Notes: generated by a model not told the origin, from the letters alone. A DNA stretch of 64,000 nt from Streptomyces filamentosus (GCF_014654895.1 NZ_BNBE01000001.1:1240001-1304000); one strand, 5' to 3'. Positions 50,213 to 63,481 are shown, counted from the stretch's first letter. Translations and numbers: made by a program.

Positions 50213-50536
50213 TCAGACCCGGGGCAGGGACTCCAGGGCCAGGCCGCCCTCGATGGCGAGGATGCGGTGGAGGCGGGTGGCCACGAGGAGCCGCTGCATC
50301 TGCGGCGGCACCCCCCGCAGGACGAGCCGGCGGCCGCAGCGGCCGGCCCGCCGGTGCGCGCCCATGATGACGCCGAGGCCCGTCGCGTCCCAGGAGTCGA
50401 GTCCGGTCAGGTCGAGCACCAGGTCGCCGGCGCCGCGGTCGACGGCCGAGTGCAGGACCGTACGGGCGTCCGCCGCGCTGCGGACGTCGAGGCGGCCCCC
50501 GACGACCAGCTGGGCATGGTCGCCCCTGATGTGCAT
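50213..50536 (-). CDS. STAS-domain anti-sigma factor antagonist
   Basis: 107 residues from ATG 50536, with GGGGAG upstream. The SpoIIAA-like fold shows VVGGRLDVRSAADARTVLHS and LDLTGLDSWDATGLGVIMGA. The usual phosphorylated Ser of the DSSG-type loop is replaced by Thr52 (WDATGLG). Such proteins release sigma factors from anti-sigma kinases. No kinase or sigma gene is adjacent. Thr may still be phosphorylatable, or regulation may differ. Confidence 0.85.
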   Translation of the reverse strand: MHIRGDHAQLVVGGRLDVRSAADARTVLHSAVDRGAGDLVLDLTGLDSWDATGLGVIMGAHRRAGRCGRRLVLRGVPPQMQRLLVATRLHRILAIEGGLALESLPRV

Positions 50537-50663
50537 ATTCGCTCCCCGGGAAATGCTCCGTCTTCGCAACAACTGACTGCTGCCTCGGCAGATACGTTGC
50601 GCCTTGTCGTCGAACCGATACCTGAATTCACTCCATGGAGTGAGAAGGCGTGGCGGGCCGGGC

Positions 50664-51512
50664 TCAGTACGTGTAGAAACCCTGCCCGCTCTTGCGGCCG
50701 AGGTCACCCGCGTCCACCATCCGGCGCATCAGCTCCGGCGGGGCGAACTTCTCGTCCTGGGTCTCGGCGTAGATGTTGCTCGTGGCGTTGACGAGGATGT
50801 CGACGCCGGTGAGGTCGGCGGTGGCGAGGGGGCCCATGGCGTGGCCGAAGCCCAGCTTGCAGGCGAGGTCGATGTCCTCGGCGGTGGCGACGCCCGACTC
50901 GTGGAGCTTGGCGGCCTCGACGACGAGGGCGGAGATCAGGCGGGTGGTGACGAAGCCGGCGACGTCGCGGTTGACGACGATGCAGGTCTTGCCGACGGAC
51001 TCGGCGAAGGAACGGGCGGCGGCGAGGGTCCCGTCGCCGGTCTTGTGGCCGCGGACCAGCTCGACGAGCTGCATCATCGGGACCGGCGAGAAGAAGTGGA
51101 CGCCGACGACGGCCTCGGGGCGCTCCGTGACCGCGGCGATCTTGGTGATCGGGAGGGCGGAGGTGTTGGAGGCGAGGACCGCGCCGTCCTTGACGATCTT
51201 GTCGAGGGAGCGGAAGATCTCGTGCTTGATCTCGATCTTCTCGAAGACGGCCTCGACGACGATGTCGGCGTCGGCGACGGCGTCGAGGTCGGTGGTGGTG
51301 GTGATGCGGCCGAGGGCGGCCTCCGCGTCGGCGGCCTCCATCCGGCCCTTCGCGACGAACTTCTCGTACGAGGCCCGGATGCCGTCGGTGCCGCGGGTCA
51401 GGGCCGCGTCCGTGACGTCCCGCAGGACGACGTCCCAGCCGGCCTGAGCGGAGACCTGAGCGATGCCGGACCCCATGAGTCCGGCCCCGATGACGGCGAG
51501 CTTCCCAGCCAC
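50664..51512 (-). CDS. 3-hydroxybutyryl-CoA dehydrogenase
   Basis: 282 residues from GTG 51512, chosen because GAGGGG is eight bases upstream; GTG 51521 is in frame but too close to it. NAD(P)-binding GAGLMGSGIAQ is near the N-terminus, and HFFSPVPMMQLVELV holds the catalytic His. The C-terminal domain ends DLGRKSGQGFYTY. It oxidises 3-hydroxybutyryl-CoA to acetoacetyl-CoA or runs in reverse to build butyryl-CoA. It links functionally to the thiolase at 32691 and to icmA. Confidence 0.94.
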   Translation of the reverse strand: MAGKLAVIGAGLMGSGIAQVSAQAGWDVVLRDVTDAALTRGTDGIRASYEKFVAKGRMEAADAEAALGRITTTTDLDAVADADIVVEAVFEKIEIKHEIFRSLDKIVKDGAVLASNTSALPITKIAAVTERPEAVVGVHFFSPVPMMQLVELVRGHKTGDGTLAAARSFAESVGKTCIVVNRDVAGFVTTRLISALVVEAAKLHESGVATAEDIDLACKLGFGHAMGPLATADLTGVDILVNATSNIYAETQDEKFAPPELMRRMVDAGDLGRKSGQGFYTY

Positions 51513-51672
51513 GAATTCCACCCCTCAACACCTGTTCACTTCTGGCTCTCCGGCGGAGATTAGCGGCCCGGGGGCGCCATGTGACCGTGAAGTAATGCGC
51601 GTCACGCTCTCTTTGACGGACGTCACACTCGCGACAGGCGCGGGGGGCGGCGGCGTCACTAGTCTGGGGTCC

Positions 51673-52245
51673 ATGGTCAATCTGACGCGCATCTACACCC
51701 GCACCGGCGACCAGGGCACGACGGCCCTGGGGGACATGAGCCGCACCGCCAAGACCGACCTCCGGATCGCGGCCTACGCGGACGCCAACGAGGCCAACGC
51801 CGTCATCGGCACCGCGCTCGCGCTCGGCCGGCTGGAGGAGGAGGTCGTCACGGTCCTGACCCGTGTCCAGAACGACCTCTTCGACGTGGGCGCCGACCTC
51901 GCCACCCCGGTGGTCGAGAACCCGGAGTACCCGCCGCTGCGGGTGGAGCAGTACTACGTGGACAAGCTGGAGGCGGACTGCGACCGCTTCCTGGAGGACC
52001 TGGAGAAGCTGCGCTCCTTCATCCTGCCCGGCGGCACGCCCGGCGCGGCGCTGCTGCACCAGGCGTGCACGGTGGTCCGCCGGGCCGAGCGCTCGACCTG
52101 GGCGGCCCTGGAGGTCCACGGCGAGACGATGAACCCGCTCACCGCGACCTACCTCAACCGCCTCTCGGATCTCCTCTTCATCCTTGCGCGGGTCGCCAAC
52201 AAGGCGGTCGGGGACGTGCTCTGGGTTCCGGGCGGGGAGCGCTAG
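51673..52245 (+). CDS. Cob(I)alamin adenosyltransferase, PduO type
   Basis: 190 residues from ATG 51673. It transfers adenosyl from ATP to cob(I)alamin to make the cofactor used by icmA and methylmalonyl-CoA mutase. Motifs are IYTRTGDQGTTALGD (ATP site), AYADANEANAVIG, FILPGGTPGAALLHQACTV and RRAERSTWA. TAGTCT at 51660-51665 is seven bases before the ATG, which suggests a leaderless transcript. It is divergent from the 3-hydroxybutyryl-CoA dehydrogenase; the gap holds TGACG-GA-CGTCA at 51613-51624. Confidence 0.94.
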   Translation: MVNLTRIYTRTGDQGTTALGDMSRTAKTDLRIAAYADANEANAVIGTALALGRLEEEVVTVLTRVQNDLFDVGADLATPVVENPEYPPLRVEQYYVDKLEADCDRFLEDLEKLRSFILPGGTPGAALLHQACTVVRRAERSTWAALEVHGETMNPLTATYLNRLSDLLFILARVANKAVGDVLWVPGGER

Positions 52246-52287
52246 ACCTCCGGTCGGGGACGTGCCCCGGACCCCTGCCGGATGGCG

Positions 52288-52968
52288 CTAGGAGGACCGG
52301 CCCGCGGACCCCTGCCGGGGGTCCGGGCGTTCTCCCCCGGGAGCCGTGGCGTCCTCGCGCGGGTGGCCGGCCAGGGGGCCGGGGACGCGCTCCGGGTTCC
52401 GGGCGGGGGGCGCCGGGGTCTTCTCCGGCTCGCCCTCCGGGGCCTTCTTCGGCCAGACCGAGTAGCTGAGGGCGATCAGACCGTGGATGCCGACGGCGCG
52501 CCAGACGCCGGCGATCGCGGCCTCCAGCTTCGACGTGTCGCCGGCGTCGCCGACGTACCAGACCGCGGCGAGGAGCAGCGCGGAGGCGACGGAGCCGGCG
52601 ACCAGCGAGCCGAGCCAGATCGCGCCCTCGTGGCGGGCGCGGGCCATGCCGTAGCGGGGCGGCTTCGCGGGCGGCGGGGCGCCGCCGAAGCGGTGGGCGG
52701 CGTGGCCGTCGAGCCACTTCACGGTGCGGTGCCCGTGCCCGACGGTGTAGCCGATGTAGATCGCGGCGAGGCCGTGCCGCCAGCTGGGCTCGGCGCCGTT
52801 CTTCAGGTCGATCGCGGAGACGACCAGGAGCAGGACCTCCAGGAGCGGCTCGCACAGCAGCAGTCCCGCGCCCAGCCTCGGCATGCGCAGCAGGTAGCGG
52901 GCGCCGAGCCCGGCGGCCAGCAGGACCCAGAACCCCACCTCGCAGACGACGATCATCGTGACGATCAC
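52288..52968 (-). CDS. Conserved integral membrane protein
   Basis: 226 residues from GTG 52968, with GGGGAAAG upstream; ATG 52956 is possible. Membrane segments include MIVVCEVGFWVLLAAGLGA, GAGLLLCEPLLEVLLLVVSA, WLGSLVAGSVASALLLAAVWYV and AVGIHGLIALSYSVW. A Pro/Glu-rich tail of about 60 residues follows. The domain is a Streptomyces-conserved family without known function. It is divergent from chiS. Confidence 0.75.
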   Translation of the reverse strand: MIVTMIVVCEVGFWVLLAAGLGARYLLRMPRLGAGLLLCEPLLEVLLLVVSAIDLKNGAEPSWRHGLAAIYIGYTVGHGHRTVKWLDGHAAHRFGGAPPPAKPPRYGMARARHEGAIWLGSLVAGSVASALLLAAVWYVGDAGDTSKLEAAIAGVWRAVGIHGLIALSYSVWPKKAPEGEPEKTPAPPARNPERVPGPLAGHPREDATAPGGERPDPRQGSAGRSS

Positions 52969-53141
52969 GGGCTTTCCCCTTTCGTTCCCCCGTCGGGTCC
53001 TTCCCAGCGTCCCGTCCGGGAGGGCCCGGTTCGTCGTCGCCGGTGAGGAAACGCGCCTACATCCTTCGACGGAGGCGGGCACGGCGGCGGATCGGCCCGG
53101 CAGCCGAGGTCCGGGGGCCGCGGGGCGTGTTGGATGGGTAC

Positions 53142-54383
53142 GTGACCCACCCCCGCCCGTCCCTCCCCCGTCCTCCCCTCTCCCGCCGGCCCCTCCCCCG
53201 CCCGCACCGCCACGACGTGCTGATCGCCTGCGCCGGGTTCTCCGTCGGCGTCCTGCTCTGGTCCTACGGGCTGTACACCACCGGCGACCGCGTCTTCGAC
53301 CAGCGCTGGGCGGCGCTCGTCCCGCTGGCGGTGATGTCCGGCGCGGAGGCGCTGCGCCGGGCCGCCCCGCGGACCGCGCTGGTGCTGGGCACGCTGGCCG
53401 TCGTGGCCGACCAGTTCACCGACGGGAACCTGGCCACCGTGCTGATGTTCACGGACGTGGTCTACGCGGCGGTCGTCTACGGCACCCCGGCGCAGGCCCG
53501 CCGGATCCCGTACACCACCGCGCTGGTCACGGTCGCCGCCACGGTGGGGTTCCTGATCTGGTGGCAGAACGCGATCGCCCTGCTCGTCGGCGTCATCACC
53601 GGCATGGTCTCCTTCCTGCCCGCCGTCACCGGCTCGATCGTGCGCAACCACCGGGAGGCGGCGGAGGCGGCCCGGCTGCGCGCCGAGCAGATCGCGCTGC
53701 TCTCCGAGATGGACCGGGCGCAGGCGGTGGCGGCGGAGCGGGCCAGGATGGCGCGGGAGCTGCACGACGTGGTGGCCAACCACCTCTCGGCGATCGCGAT
53801 CCACTCGACGGCGGCGCTCTCCCTCGACGATCCCGGCACCACCCGGCAGGCGCTCACGGTGATCCGGGAGAACAGCGTGGCGGGCCTGGCGGAGATGCGA
53901 CGGCTGATCGGGCTGCTGCGGGACAGCGGCGCGGAGACCGCGCCGGCCGCGACGGCCTCGCTGGCGGGGCTGGACGCCCTGGTGGCGCAGGCGGGGACCA
54001 ACGGGGCGGCGAGCGGGCTGCGCTTCACCCTGGACGACGCCCGGCAGGACGGTCCCGGTCTGCCGGCGCCGGTGGAGCTGGCCGCGTACCGGATCGTCCA
54101 GGAGGCGCTGACGAACGCGCTGAAGCACGCGGCGCCCGGCGAGGTGCGGGTGGCGCTGGCGCGGGCGGACGGGGCGCTGCGGGTGACGGTGACGAGCCCG
54201 TACGGGGAGCGGCCGGGGCCGCGCGCGCCGGGGTCGGGGGCGGGCCTGGTGGGCATGCGGGAGCGGGTGGCGCTGCTCGGCGGGGAGCTGGCGGCCGGTC
54301 CGGTTTCGGCGGACGGGGGCGGCAGGGTGTGGCGGGTGCGGGCGGAGCTGCCCGTGGACGCGAGCGAGGAGGAGCGGGCATGA
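53142..54383 (+). CDS. chiS: Sensor histidine kinase of the chitinase two-component system
   Basis: 413 residues from GTG 53142 (THPRPSLPRPP). Four to five membrane segments (about 25-165) replace a large sensor domain. The NarL-type kinase follows, with H208 in ARELHDVVANHLSAIAI and an ATPase domain ending GSGAGLVGMRERVALLGG. chiR overlaps by four bases and chiC lies just downstream; in S. coelicolor the same arrangement is ChiS-ChiR controlling ChiC (from memory). The sensed signal is presumed to be chitin-derived. Confidence 0.87.
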   Translation: MTHPRPSLPRPPLSRRPLPRPHRHDVLIACAGFSVGVLLWSYGLYTTGDRVFDQRWAALVPLAVMSGAEALRRAAPRTALVLGTLAVVADQFTDGNLATVLMFTDVVYAAVVYGTPAQARRIPYTTALVTVAATVGFLIWWQNAIALLVGVITGMVSFLPAVTGSIVRNHREAAEAARLRAEQIALLSEMDRAQAVAAERARMARELHDVVANHLSAIAIHSTAALSLDDPGTTRQALTVIRENSVAGLAEMRRLIGLLRDSGAETAPAATASLAGLDALVAQAGTNGAASGLRFTLDDARQDGPGLPAPVELAAYRIVQEALTNALKHAAPGEVRVALARADGALRVTVTSPYGERPGPRAPGSGAGLVGMRERVALLGGELAAGPVSADGGGRVWRVRAELPVDASEEERA

Positions 54384-55024
54384 CGGTGCGGGTGGTGGTG
54401 GCCGAGGACCAGAGCGCGGTACGGGCCGGGCTGGTGCTGATCCTGGGCAGTGCGCCGGACGTCGAGGTGGTCGGGGAGGCGGAGGACGGCGAGCGGGCGG
54501 TGGAGCTGGCCCGGGAGCTGCGGCCGGACCTGGTGCTGATGGACGTGCAGATGCCCCGGATGGACGGGGTGACGGCGACCCGGATCGTGGTGGCGGAGGG
54601 GCTCGCGGACGTGCTGGTGCTGACCACCTTCGATCTGGACGAGTACGTCTTCGGGGCGCTGCGCGCGGGGGCGGCGGGCTTCCTGCTGAAGAACGCGGAC
54701 GCGCGGGAGCTGATCGAGGCGGTGCGGACGGTGGCGCGGGGCGAGGGGATGATCGCGCCGGCGGTGACCCGGCGGCTGATCGCGGAGTTCGCCTCCCCGG
54801 CCCCGCCGGTGCGGCGGGATCCGGCGGTCGTGGCGGGGCTGACGCCCCGGGAGCGGGAGGTGCTCTCGGCGTTGGGGGCGGGGCTGTCGAACGCGGAGAT
54901 CGCGGTGCGTCTGGAGATGGCGGAGGCGACGGTGAAGACGCACGTCAGCAAGGTGCTGGGGAAGCTGGGACTGCGCAGCAGGGTCCAAGCGGCGGTGCTC
55001 GCGCAGGAGTTGGGGATCCGGTGA
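54380..55024 (+). CDS. chiR: LuxR-type response regulator of chitinase expression
   Basis: 214 residues from ATG 54380, overlapping chiS. The receiver domain has the acidic residues AED, phospho-acceptor D55 (LVLMDVQMPRMDG) and Lys in LLKNAD. The LuxR HTH is LTPREREVLSALGAGLSNAE, then IAVRLEMAEATVKTHVSKVL. The next gene is chiC, with the promoter and DasR-type repeats in the 119-bp gap. Confidence 0.9.
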   Translation: MTVRVVVAEDQSAVRAGLVLILGSAPDVEVVGEAEDGERAVELARELRPDLVLMDVQMPRMDGVTATRIVVAEGLADVLVLTTFDLDEYVFGALRAGAAGFLLKNADARELIEAVRTVARGEGMIAPAVTRRLIAEFASPAPPVRRDPAVVAGLTPREREVLSALGAGLSNAEIAVRLEMAEATVKTHVSKVLGKLGLRSRVQAAVLAQELGIR

Positions 55025-55038
55025 AACGGAACCGACGT

Positions 55039-55071
55039 TGGTCTGGACCTCTTGACGATTGGTCCAGACCT
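55039..55071 (+). promoter_or_regulatory. Two direct repeats resembling DasR operators
   Basis: TGGTCTGGACCT (55039-55050) and TGGTCCAGACCT (55060-55071) are 21 bp apart, two helical turns. They match the 12-bp direct repeats described for Streptomyces chitinase promoters and the core of the DasR site (TGGTCTAGACCA). They flank and overlap the -35 region. Confidence 0.8.
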
Positions 55072-55080
55072 TCCTACGCT
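55052..55080 (+). promoter_or_regulatory. chiC promoter
   Basis: TTGACG (55052-55057), 17-bp spacer, TACGCT (55075-55080). The two repeats bracket the -35, so binding would block polymerase. Confidence 0.7.
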
Positions 55081-55143
55081 CGCGGGGCGCGCAACTCCCA
55101 CGGACCACCCCCACCCCGAACGTCCGCAACTTGAGGAGCACCG

Positions 55144-56991
<1,848 letters not shown>

Positions 56992-57007
56992 CCGGCTTGC
57001 GCTCCAC

Positions 57008-57052
57008 GGAGCCCCGCACCGCTCCCCCGCGAGGGGGGCGGTGCGGGGCTCC
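57008..57052 (+). terminator. chiC terminator
   Basis: Long GC stem (GGAGCCCCGCACCGC and complement, extended by a wobble into CCCCC/GGGGG), starting 17 bp after the chiC stop. Confidence 0.85.
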
Positions 57053-57174
57053 TCGCGTCCCCCGTCGGCAAGGAGATCGCAAAGAACCTCAACTCACGGC
57101 CCCGCGGCGGGCGTTCATCCTATATTCCTCTCTAGGACCGAACCTTTCCCGCCGCCCTGAAAGGGGGTGCAGTG

Positions 57175-57255
57175 ATGAAGCTCCTCTTCGCCATCCGCAA
57201 CAAGGTGTCCGCCCAGAAGAGCCTGAAGGCCAGCTCCTGGTACATCTGGTACTGA
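57175..57255 (+). CDS. Atropopeptide (tryptorubin-type) RiPP precursor peptide
   Basis: 26 residues: a basic leader beginning MKLLFAIRNKVSAQ and ending KSLKAS, then a C-terminal core SWYIWY (residues 21-26). AAGGGGG lies eight bases before ATG 57175; GTG 57172 is an alternative start. The core differs by one residue from AWYIWY, the ribosomal core of tryptorubin A, and a cytochrome P450 gene follows, as in known atropopeptide loci. The P450 in that family cross-links the aromatic side chains to each other and to the backbone. TATATT at 57121-57126 is the likely -10, within an AT-rich patch unusual for this genome. Cleavage site and final product are not known from the sequence. Confidence 0.9.
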   Translation: MKLLFAIRNKVSAQKSLKASSWYIWY

Positions 57256-57262
57256 GCCGCAC

Positions 57263-57292
57263 GGCCGTCCCCGCCGCACGGCGGGGACGGCC
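57263..57292 (+). terminator. Attenuator-like hairpin between precursor and P450 genes
   Basis: GGCCGTCCCCGCCG pairs perfectly with CGGCGGGGACGGCC, 14 bp, with almost no loop, seven bases after the precursor stop. It could cause partial termination so that more precursor than enzyme is made. Confidence 0.6.
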
Positions 57293-57326
57293 CCGCCCTC
57301 CGACGCCCGCCCTCCCGGAGACCCCC

Positions 57327-58376
57327 ATGCGCGCCACGGTGTTCCACCCCCGACTCGCCGCCCTGTTCCGGGACCACCTCGGACAGGACGTCTTCCGGCT
57401 CGAACCCGACACCGTCGGCGTCGCCGGACACGAGGCCGCCGACCGGATCCTCGCCGCCCGCCGCGCCACCGAGGACGAGCGCCCCACCTTCAAACCGCTC
57501 CAGGGCCGCTCGATCCCCAGGGCCGAGGGCGCCGCCGTGATGCGGACCGTCGGCGCCGACGTCCGCGCGGCCCTCAAGGGGGAACGGATCCGGCCCGGGG
57601 ACGTCGACCTGACCGGGGTGTGGCCGCACCGGGGCCACGTCTTCCTCCGGGACCTGGTCCTCGGCAAGGACCCCTACCGGCTGCGGATCCTCATGAGCCG
57701 CAACCTCGAACTGACCCCCAAGCTCACCTGGGCCGTCATCGCCGCGGGCGCCGCCCTCCCCGGCCGGCCCGGCCGCCGCGGCGAACCCCTCACCGGCCTC
57801 GCCCGGCTCACCGCCGACGCCACCGGCTACCAGGACCGCCGCTACGCCATGGGGCTGTACCGGCGCGCGGCCGCCCCCGTCTGCTTCACCGTCTCCGCCC
57901 TCGTCGCCAACGCGCTCTGGCTCGGCTCGCCCTTCGACCCCGCGACGCCGAACCGGCACCTGCTGTACGAGGCCATGCGGCTGCTGCCGCCCTCCTGGAA
58001 CATCCTGCGCAACGCCTCCCCCGAGTACCCCGGCGTCGACCCGCGCATCGGCCCCGCCGACGACGTCCTCCTGCTGCCCCTGCTCACCCACCGGGACCCG
58101 GAGCTCTGGAAGGACCCCGACGCCTTCCGCCCGGAGCGCTGGGAAGACCTCGACCCCGACGACACCCCCGGCTACCTGCCCTTCGGCCACGTCTCCGAGC
58201 GCTGCTGGGGCCGCCACATGGTGATGCCCCTCGCCGAACTGCTCCTGGACCTCGTCCGCGGCGCGGGCCTGGAGGTGGACCCCGGACAGACGAAAGCCGA
58301 GGTGCCCCTCGCGGGACTCCTCGGCGTGTCGGAGATACGGATCCGGCGCGGCCCTCAGGCCACATTGACCCGTTGA
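57327..58376 (+). CDS. Cytochrome P450, presumed atropopeptide cross-linking enzyme
   Basis: 349 residues from ATG 57327, with GGAG upstream; about 50 shorter than typical bacterial P450s. The ExxR pair is E215/R218 (YEAMRLLPPSW), the PERW-type meander is FRPERWED, and the haem Cys is C293 in FGHVSERCWGRH. The expected I-helix region (FTVSALVANALWLG, about 187-200) lacks the common Gly-x-x-Thr, so proton delivery may differ. It lies 71 bp after the precursor gene and its 3' end overlaps the convergent DUF2550 gene by 22 bp. No ferredoxin or reductase gene is adjacent, so redox partners must be supplied from elsewhere. Confidence 0.88.
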   Translation: MRATVFHPRLAALFRDHLGQDVFRLEPDTVGVAGHEAADRILAARRATEDERPTFKPLQGRSIPRAEGAAVMRTVGADVRAALKGERIRPGDVDLTGVWPHRGHVFLRDLVLGKDPYRLRILMSRNLELTPKLTWAVIAAGAALPGRPGRRGEPLTGLARLTADATGYQDRRYAMGLYRRAAAPVCFTVSALVANALWLGSPFDPATPNRHLLYEAMRLLPPSWNILRNASPEYPGVDPRIGPADDVLLLPLLTHRDPELWKDPDAFRPERWEDLDPDDTPGYLPFGHVSERCWGRHMVMPLAELLLDLVRGAGLEVDPGQTKAEVPLAGLLGVSEIRIRRGPQATLTR

Positions 58377-58801
58377 CCCGGCGGCGCCGCCTCCAGCCAG
58401 GCCATGAACCCGGTCCGGGCGTCCTCGCTCATCGCGAGCTCCAGCCGGACCCCGTTGTACATGCAGGGCTGGATCACCGAGTCCGACAGGAGCGCCAGCT
58501 CCTCCTCGCCCTCCGGCATCCGGCGCTCCAGGGCCACGATGGCCGAGCGCTCCAGGAAGCGGCGCGGGCGGGGCGCGTACGAGAAGACCCGGAACCAGGC
58601 GATCTCGTCACCGCTGTACCGGGCGACCCCGTACACCCAGCCCTTGCCGCTGAGGTCCGGCTCCTCCGGCACGTCCCAGCGCAGGGAACAGTCGAAGGTG
58701 CCGCCGGCCCGCTGGATCAGCCTGCGGCGCAAGCCGAAGACGAAGAGCCCGATCACCACCAGTGCGACGACCAGGCCGCACACGAGCAGCGCGAGGAACA
58801 T
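58355..58801 (-). CDS. DUF2550 membrane-anchored protein
   Basis: 148 residues from ATG 58801, chosen because GAGGAGG is nine bases upstream; GTG 58807 is too close. One N-terminal membrane helix (FLALLVCGLVVALVVIGLFV) precedes a soluble domain (TFDCSLRWDVPEEPDLSGKG, then WVYGVARYSGDEIAWFRVFS). The family occurs next to the atp operon in many actinobacteria. The role is unknown. Its C-terminus overlaps the P450 gene end by 22 bp. Confidence 0.85.
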   Translation of the reverse strand: MFLALLVCGLVVALVVIGLFVFGLRRRLIQRAGGTFDCSLRWDVPEEPDLSGKGWVYGVARYSGDEIAWFRVFSYAPRPRRFLERSAIVALERRMPEGEEELALLSDSVIQPCMYNGVRLELAMSEDARTGFMAWLEAAPPGQRVNVA

Positions 58802-58874
58802 CTTCACCGACCTCCTCGCTGCGTCCCGTGACCGGCGCCGCCGGCCGAACCGAATACAACCTGCATCTGCATCG

Positions 58875-58924
58875 CCTCAGCCGCGGCACGGTCCGGAACG
58901 TTCCGGACCGTGCCGCGGCTGAGG
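58875..58924 (-). terminator. ATP synthase operon terminator
   Basis: A 50-bp perfect palindrome (two 25-base arms) centred on GGAACGTTCC, 25 bp beyond the atpC stop and upstream of the DUF2550 gene. Confidence 0.92.
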
Positions 58925-58948
58925 GCACTACTCTTCGGTGCGGGTCCG

Positions 58949-59323
58949 CTAGCGGACCGCTACCGCACGCAGCCGGACCTCGGCGCGCCGCTCGGCGGCG
59001 GCGTCCTCGTCCGACTTGGCGCGCTCCAGCGCGCGCTCGGCGCGCCGGGCGTCGATCTCGTCCGCCAGCTCGGCGATCTCCGCGAGCAGAGACAGCTTGT
59101 CGTCGGCGAAGGAGATGAACCCGCCGTGGACGGCGGCGACGACCGTGCCGCCCTCGCTCGTGCGGATGGTCACCGGGCCCGACTCCAGCACACCGAGCAG
59201 CGGCTGGTGACCGGGCATGACGCCGATGTCGCCGGAGGTGGTACGCGCGATGACCAGGGTGGCCTCGCCGGACCAGACACTCCGGTCCGCGGCGACCAGC
59301 TCGACGTGCAGCTCAGCAGCCAA
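58949..59323 (-). CDS. atpC: ATP synthase F1 subunit epsilon
   Basis: 124 residues from TTG 59323, with GAGGAG upstream. The N-terminal beta domain (LHVELVAADRSVWSGEATLV, GDIGVMPGHQPLLGVLESG) and two C-terminal helices match subunit epsilon, which couples rotation in F1 and can inhibit hydrolysis. It is the last gene of the operon. The 115-bp gap from atpD holds a hairpin that may tune its expression. Confidence 0.95.
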   Translation of the reverse strand: MAAELHVELVAADRSVWSGEATLVIARTTSGDIGVMPGHQPLLGVLESGPVTIRTSEGGTVVAAVHGGFISFADDKLSLLAEIAELADEIDARRAERALERAKSDEDAAAERRAEVRLRAVAVR

Positions 59324-59389
59324 GGGTGGGCTCCTCGGTTCACCACCCGGCGGTGCTGCCGGGTGTTGGGATCAATTCTAAGGGGCGTG

Positions 59390-59423
59390 GAGAGGGGGAC
59401 GGGAACGGCTCCCGCCCCCTCTC
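59390..59423 (-). promoter_or_regulatory. Hairpin between atpD and atpC
   Basis: About 14-bp stem with one bulge (GAGAGGGGGACGGGA against TCCCGCCCCCTCTC), 15 bp after the atpD stop. It may be an attenuator or an RNA-stability element, not a full terminator. Confidence 0.45.
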
Positions 59424-59438
59424 GGGCGAGCACGGGGC

Positions 59439-61798
<2,360 letters not shown>

Positions 61799-61818
61799 GA
61801 GTCAGGTCCCTTCCGTCG

Positions 61819-63417
<1,599 letters not shown>

Positions 63418-63463
63418 CTGGGTTCCCTGCTCTCCTTGTTGGGCCCGAAGTTTCTTAAGGGGT

Positions 63464-63481
63464 CTGGGGGCCGACCCCCAG
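63464..63481 (-). promoter_or_regulatory. Small hairpin between atpH and atpA
   Basis: CTGGGGG and CCCCCAG around CCGA in the 137-bp gap. It may be a stability or attenuation element; no promoter was recognised in the gap. Confidence 0.35.
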
